Positions 31,160-32,403 of a stretch of DNA of 32,403 nt are shown here, in pieces; positions within the stretch are counted from its first letter, which is position 1; each line of letters opens with the position of its first letter. The stretch covers positions 1 through 32,403 of the forward strand of contig CAJUGF010000014.1 of NCBI GenBank assembly GCA_910585915.1, written 5' to 3'. The position numbers were made by a program, and so were the translations under genes. The notes below the pieces were generated by a model that was not told the origin of the DNA, made no database searches, and was given only the letters and a program-made list of their open reading frames with translations. The DNA comes from an uncultured Bacilli bacterium (GTDB lineage: Bacteria; Bacillota_I; Bacilli_A; RF39; UBA660).

Positions 31160-32366
31160 TTACTGTCTTGTTATATTGGTAACATTAATTTGATATTTGT
31201 CTAGTCGTTTTGTAACTCTTCCTTCTACTAAAATAAGATCATTTTTTTTAAGTCCTTGGATCAAGGGATAAATTTTCGGAAACACAACAAAGTCTTTACA
31301 TTCAGTTTCATCACTCGCTTGAATAAAAGCCATTGGTTCTTTTTTCTTTGTTTCTATTGATCTTATTTGTTCTATTACTACTACACATTTGATCATTTTA
31401 TCAAAGTGTTTTTCCATTGTTTCTAATTTGGTGATATTTGGATGATTAAATTTGCTAGATGGATGGTTGCTTAAATAAAAGCCGAAGGTTTCAATTTCTC
31501 GTTTTCTTTCATCTGTATCTTTTTCTTCTACTCTTTTAAGGGTTGGTTTTATAATTAAGTCATCATCCATTTCTTTGATCAATGATTGATCTAAATTATG
31601 TATTAATGTCGCATAGTTAATAGCCGAATCAATATTTTCTTTTAATGTTTCATAAGAATTTTCTATTTGATAAAAGGCTCCTGCATCAATTAAACATTCA
31701 ATGGTTTTACGATTGATACTCTTTCCATACGTTCTTGCTGCAAAATCAAAAAAGTCTTGAAATGCCCCATTTTTTTCTCTTTCTTCTAATATTGTTATTA
31801 CTGCCTCTGATCCCAAGTTTTTAATGACAGATAATGGAAGTAATAAGCTGTTTTTCATTATTCGATAACTTTCTAGACTTTTATTAATGTCTGGATGCAA
31901 GATTTTATAATTTCTTTTTTTGGCTTCCATTAAATACTCTTTCGTTTTTTCAGATGAGTTAATACTCATGTTTAAAAGGTTAGCAATATAATATATAGGA
32001 TAATTTACTTTAAGATAAGCCATCTGATACCCAATCATTGCATAGGACACGGAGTGAGCTTTGTTAAATCCATAGTTAGCAAATTTCAAAATCAAATCAT
32101 ATATTTTTATGGCTACTTCTTTTTGATAGCCTTTTTGAATAGCTCCTGCAATAAATTTTGTTGCTGCTTCTTCAATGACCTCTTTTTTCTTTTTGCTCAT
32201 TGCTCTTCTTATGTTATCACTTTCAGCAAATGAAAAACCTCCAATACGTGATAATATTTGCATGATTTGTTCTTGATATACAATGATTCCATAAGTTTCT
32301 TTTAAGATAGGCTCTAAATCTTTGTCTAAATAATCTACTTTTTCTTTGCCTTCTCGTCGGCGTATA
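31160..32366 (-). CDS. dnaE: DNA polymerase III alpha subunit DnaE, C-terminal part
   Basis: The last 402 codons of dnaE; the 5' part is cut off by the contig end. The visible part begins RRREGKEKVDYLDKDLEPIL then KETYGIIVYQEQIMQIL, a universally recognisable DnaE segment, so the frame extends beyond the first ATG at 32263. It continues through FANYGFNKAHSVSYAMIGYQ, the helix-hairpin-helix region (NRKTIECLIDAGAF) and the OB fold (IKCVVVIEQIRSIETKKKEP; LVEGRVTKRLDKYQINV). The catalytic aspartates lie in the missing part. In Bacillota DnaE extends primers before handing over to PolC. It stops 13 bases before polC. Confidence 0.96.
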
Positions 32367-32403
32367 AGATCGGAAGAGCGTCGTGTAGGGAAAGAGTGTA
32401 GAT
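32367..32403 (+). other. Illumina TruSeq adapter read-through at the contig end
   Basis: From AGATCGGAAGAGC onward the 37 terminal bases agree, as I recall it, with the reverse complement of the TruSeq universal adapter. DnaE coding sequence is intact up to 32366 and the adapter breaks it. This is an untrimmed sequencing artefact and should be removed. Confidence 0.97.

Noticed and set aside
1..32403. Mycoplasma-type genetic code (TGA read as Trp)
   Set aside because: TGA ends trmD, rimM and the TrmH-family gene at tight overlaps, and conserved Trp positions are TGG.
1..32403. CRISPR arrays, insertion sequences or prophage
   Set aside because: I saw no regularly spaced repeats, transposase motifs or terminal inverted repeats; the RhuM-family gene alone is not enough to call an island.

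Overview
The window looks like one end of an AT-rich chromosomal contig from an uncultured low-GC Bacillota, probably a Bacilli or gut 'RF39/Mollicutes-like' lineage (inference). Evidence: PolC plus DnaE replicases, LemA with a DUF2207 protein, a TmcAL (YlbM) homologue, rpmF behind a DUF177 gene, and sporulation-type genes spoIIIAH, gerE and gerM. TGA is used as a stop (trmD, rimM and the TrmH-family gene end in TGA) and tryptophan is TGG, so the code is the standard bacterial one and not the Mycoplasma code. The last 37 bases are Illumina adapter sequence, so the right end is a contig end and not biology.

Layout. 1-730 is a 3'-truncated RhuM-family gene. 943-5009 is a leftward housekeeping block: signal peptidase I, L19 with a leader and promoter, an orphan coupled to trmD, trmD, rimM, a TrmH-family methyltransferase and a YgjP-like metallohydrolase. 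5122-8999 holds mscL, a DUF2207 membrane protein, lemA and a pilin-like protein with its own promoter. 9056-11841 is the most interesting accessory locus: two very small, overlapping double-glycine-leader peptide genes, a small one-pass accessory protein and a C39-peptidase ABC exporter. Together they form a compact, apparently two-peptide bacteriocin or signalling cassette. A CmpB-type membrane protein gene lies upstream of it on the same strand.

12736-14537 runs rightward and carries spoIIIAH, gerE and gerM, whose products in Bacillus subtilis act in mother-cell development and the SpoIIIA-SpoIIQ channel. A tRNA-Arg(UCU) with clear promoter and terminator follows. 14796-17011 runs leftward: an unrecognised two-anchor membrane protein, rpmF, and a DUF177 gene whose frame is broken at or near A8 tracts. 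17121-18822 runs rightward: tmcAL and a DnaQ-type exonuclease.

18875-20394 is a decayed patch: an intact zinc-ribbon protein, then fragments of a cupin-like gene, a membrane gene with a 'permease prefix'-like start, and a cytidylate-kinase-like tail fused to membrane segments. 20406-23822 is polA-mutM. 23884-26603 carries a putative zinc metallopeptidase, a LysR regulator with a palindromic operator, and a divergent HD hydrolase. 26632-32366 carries polC directly behind the 3' part of dnaE, so both replicative polymerases lie in one apparent operon.
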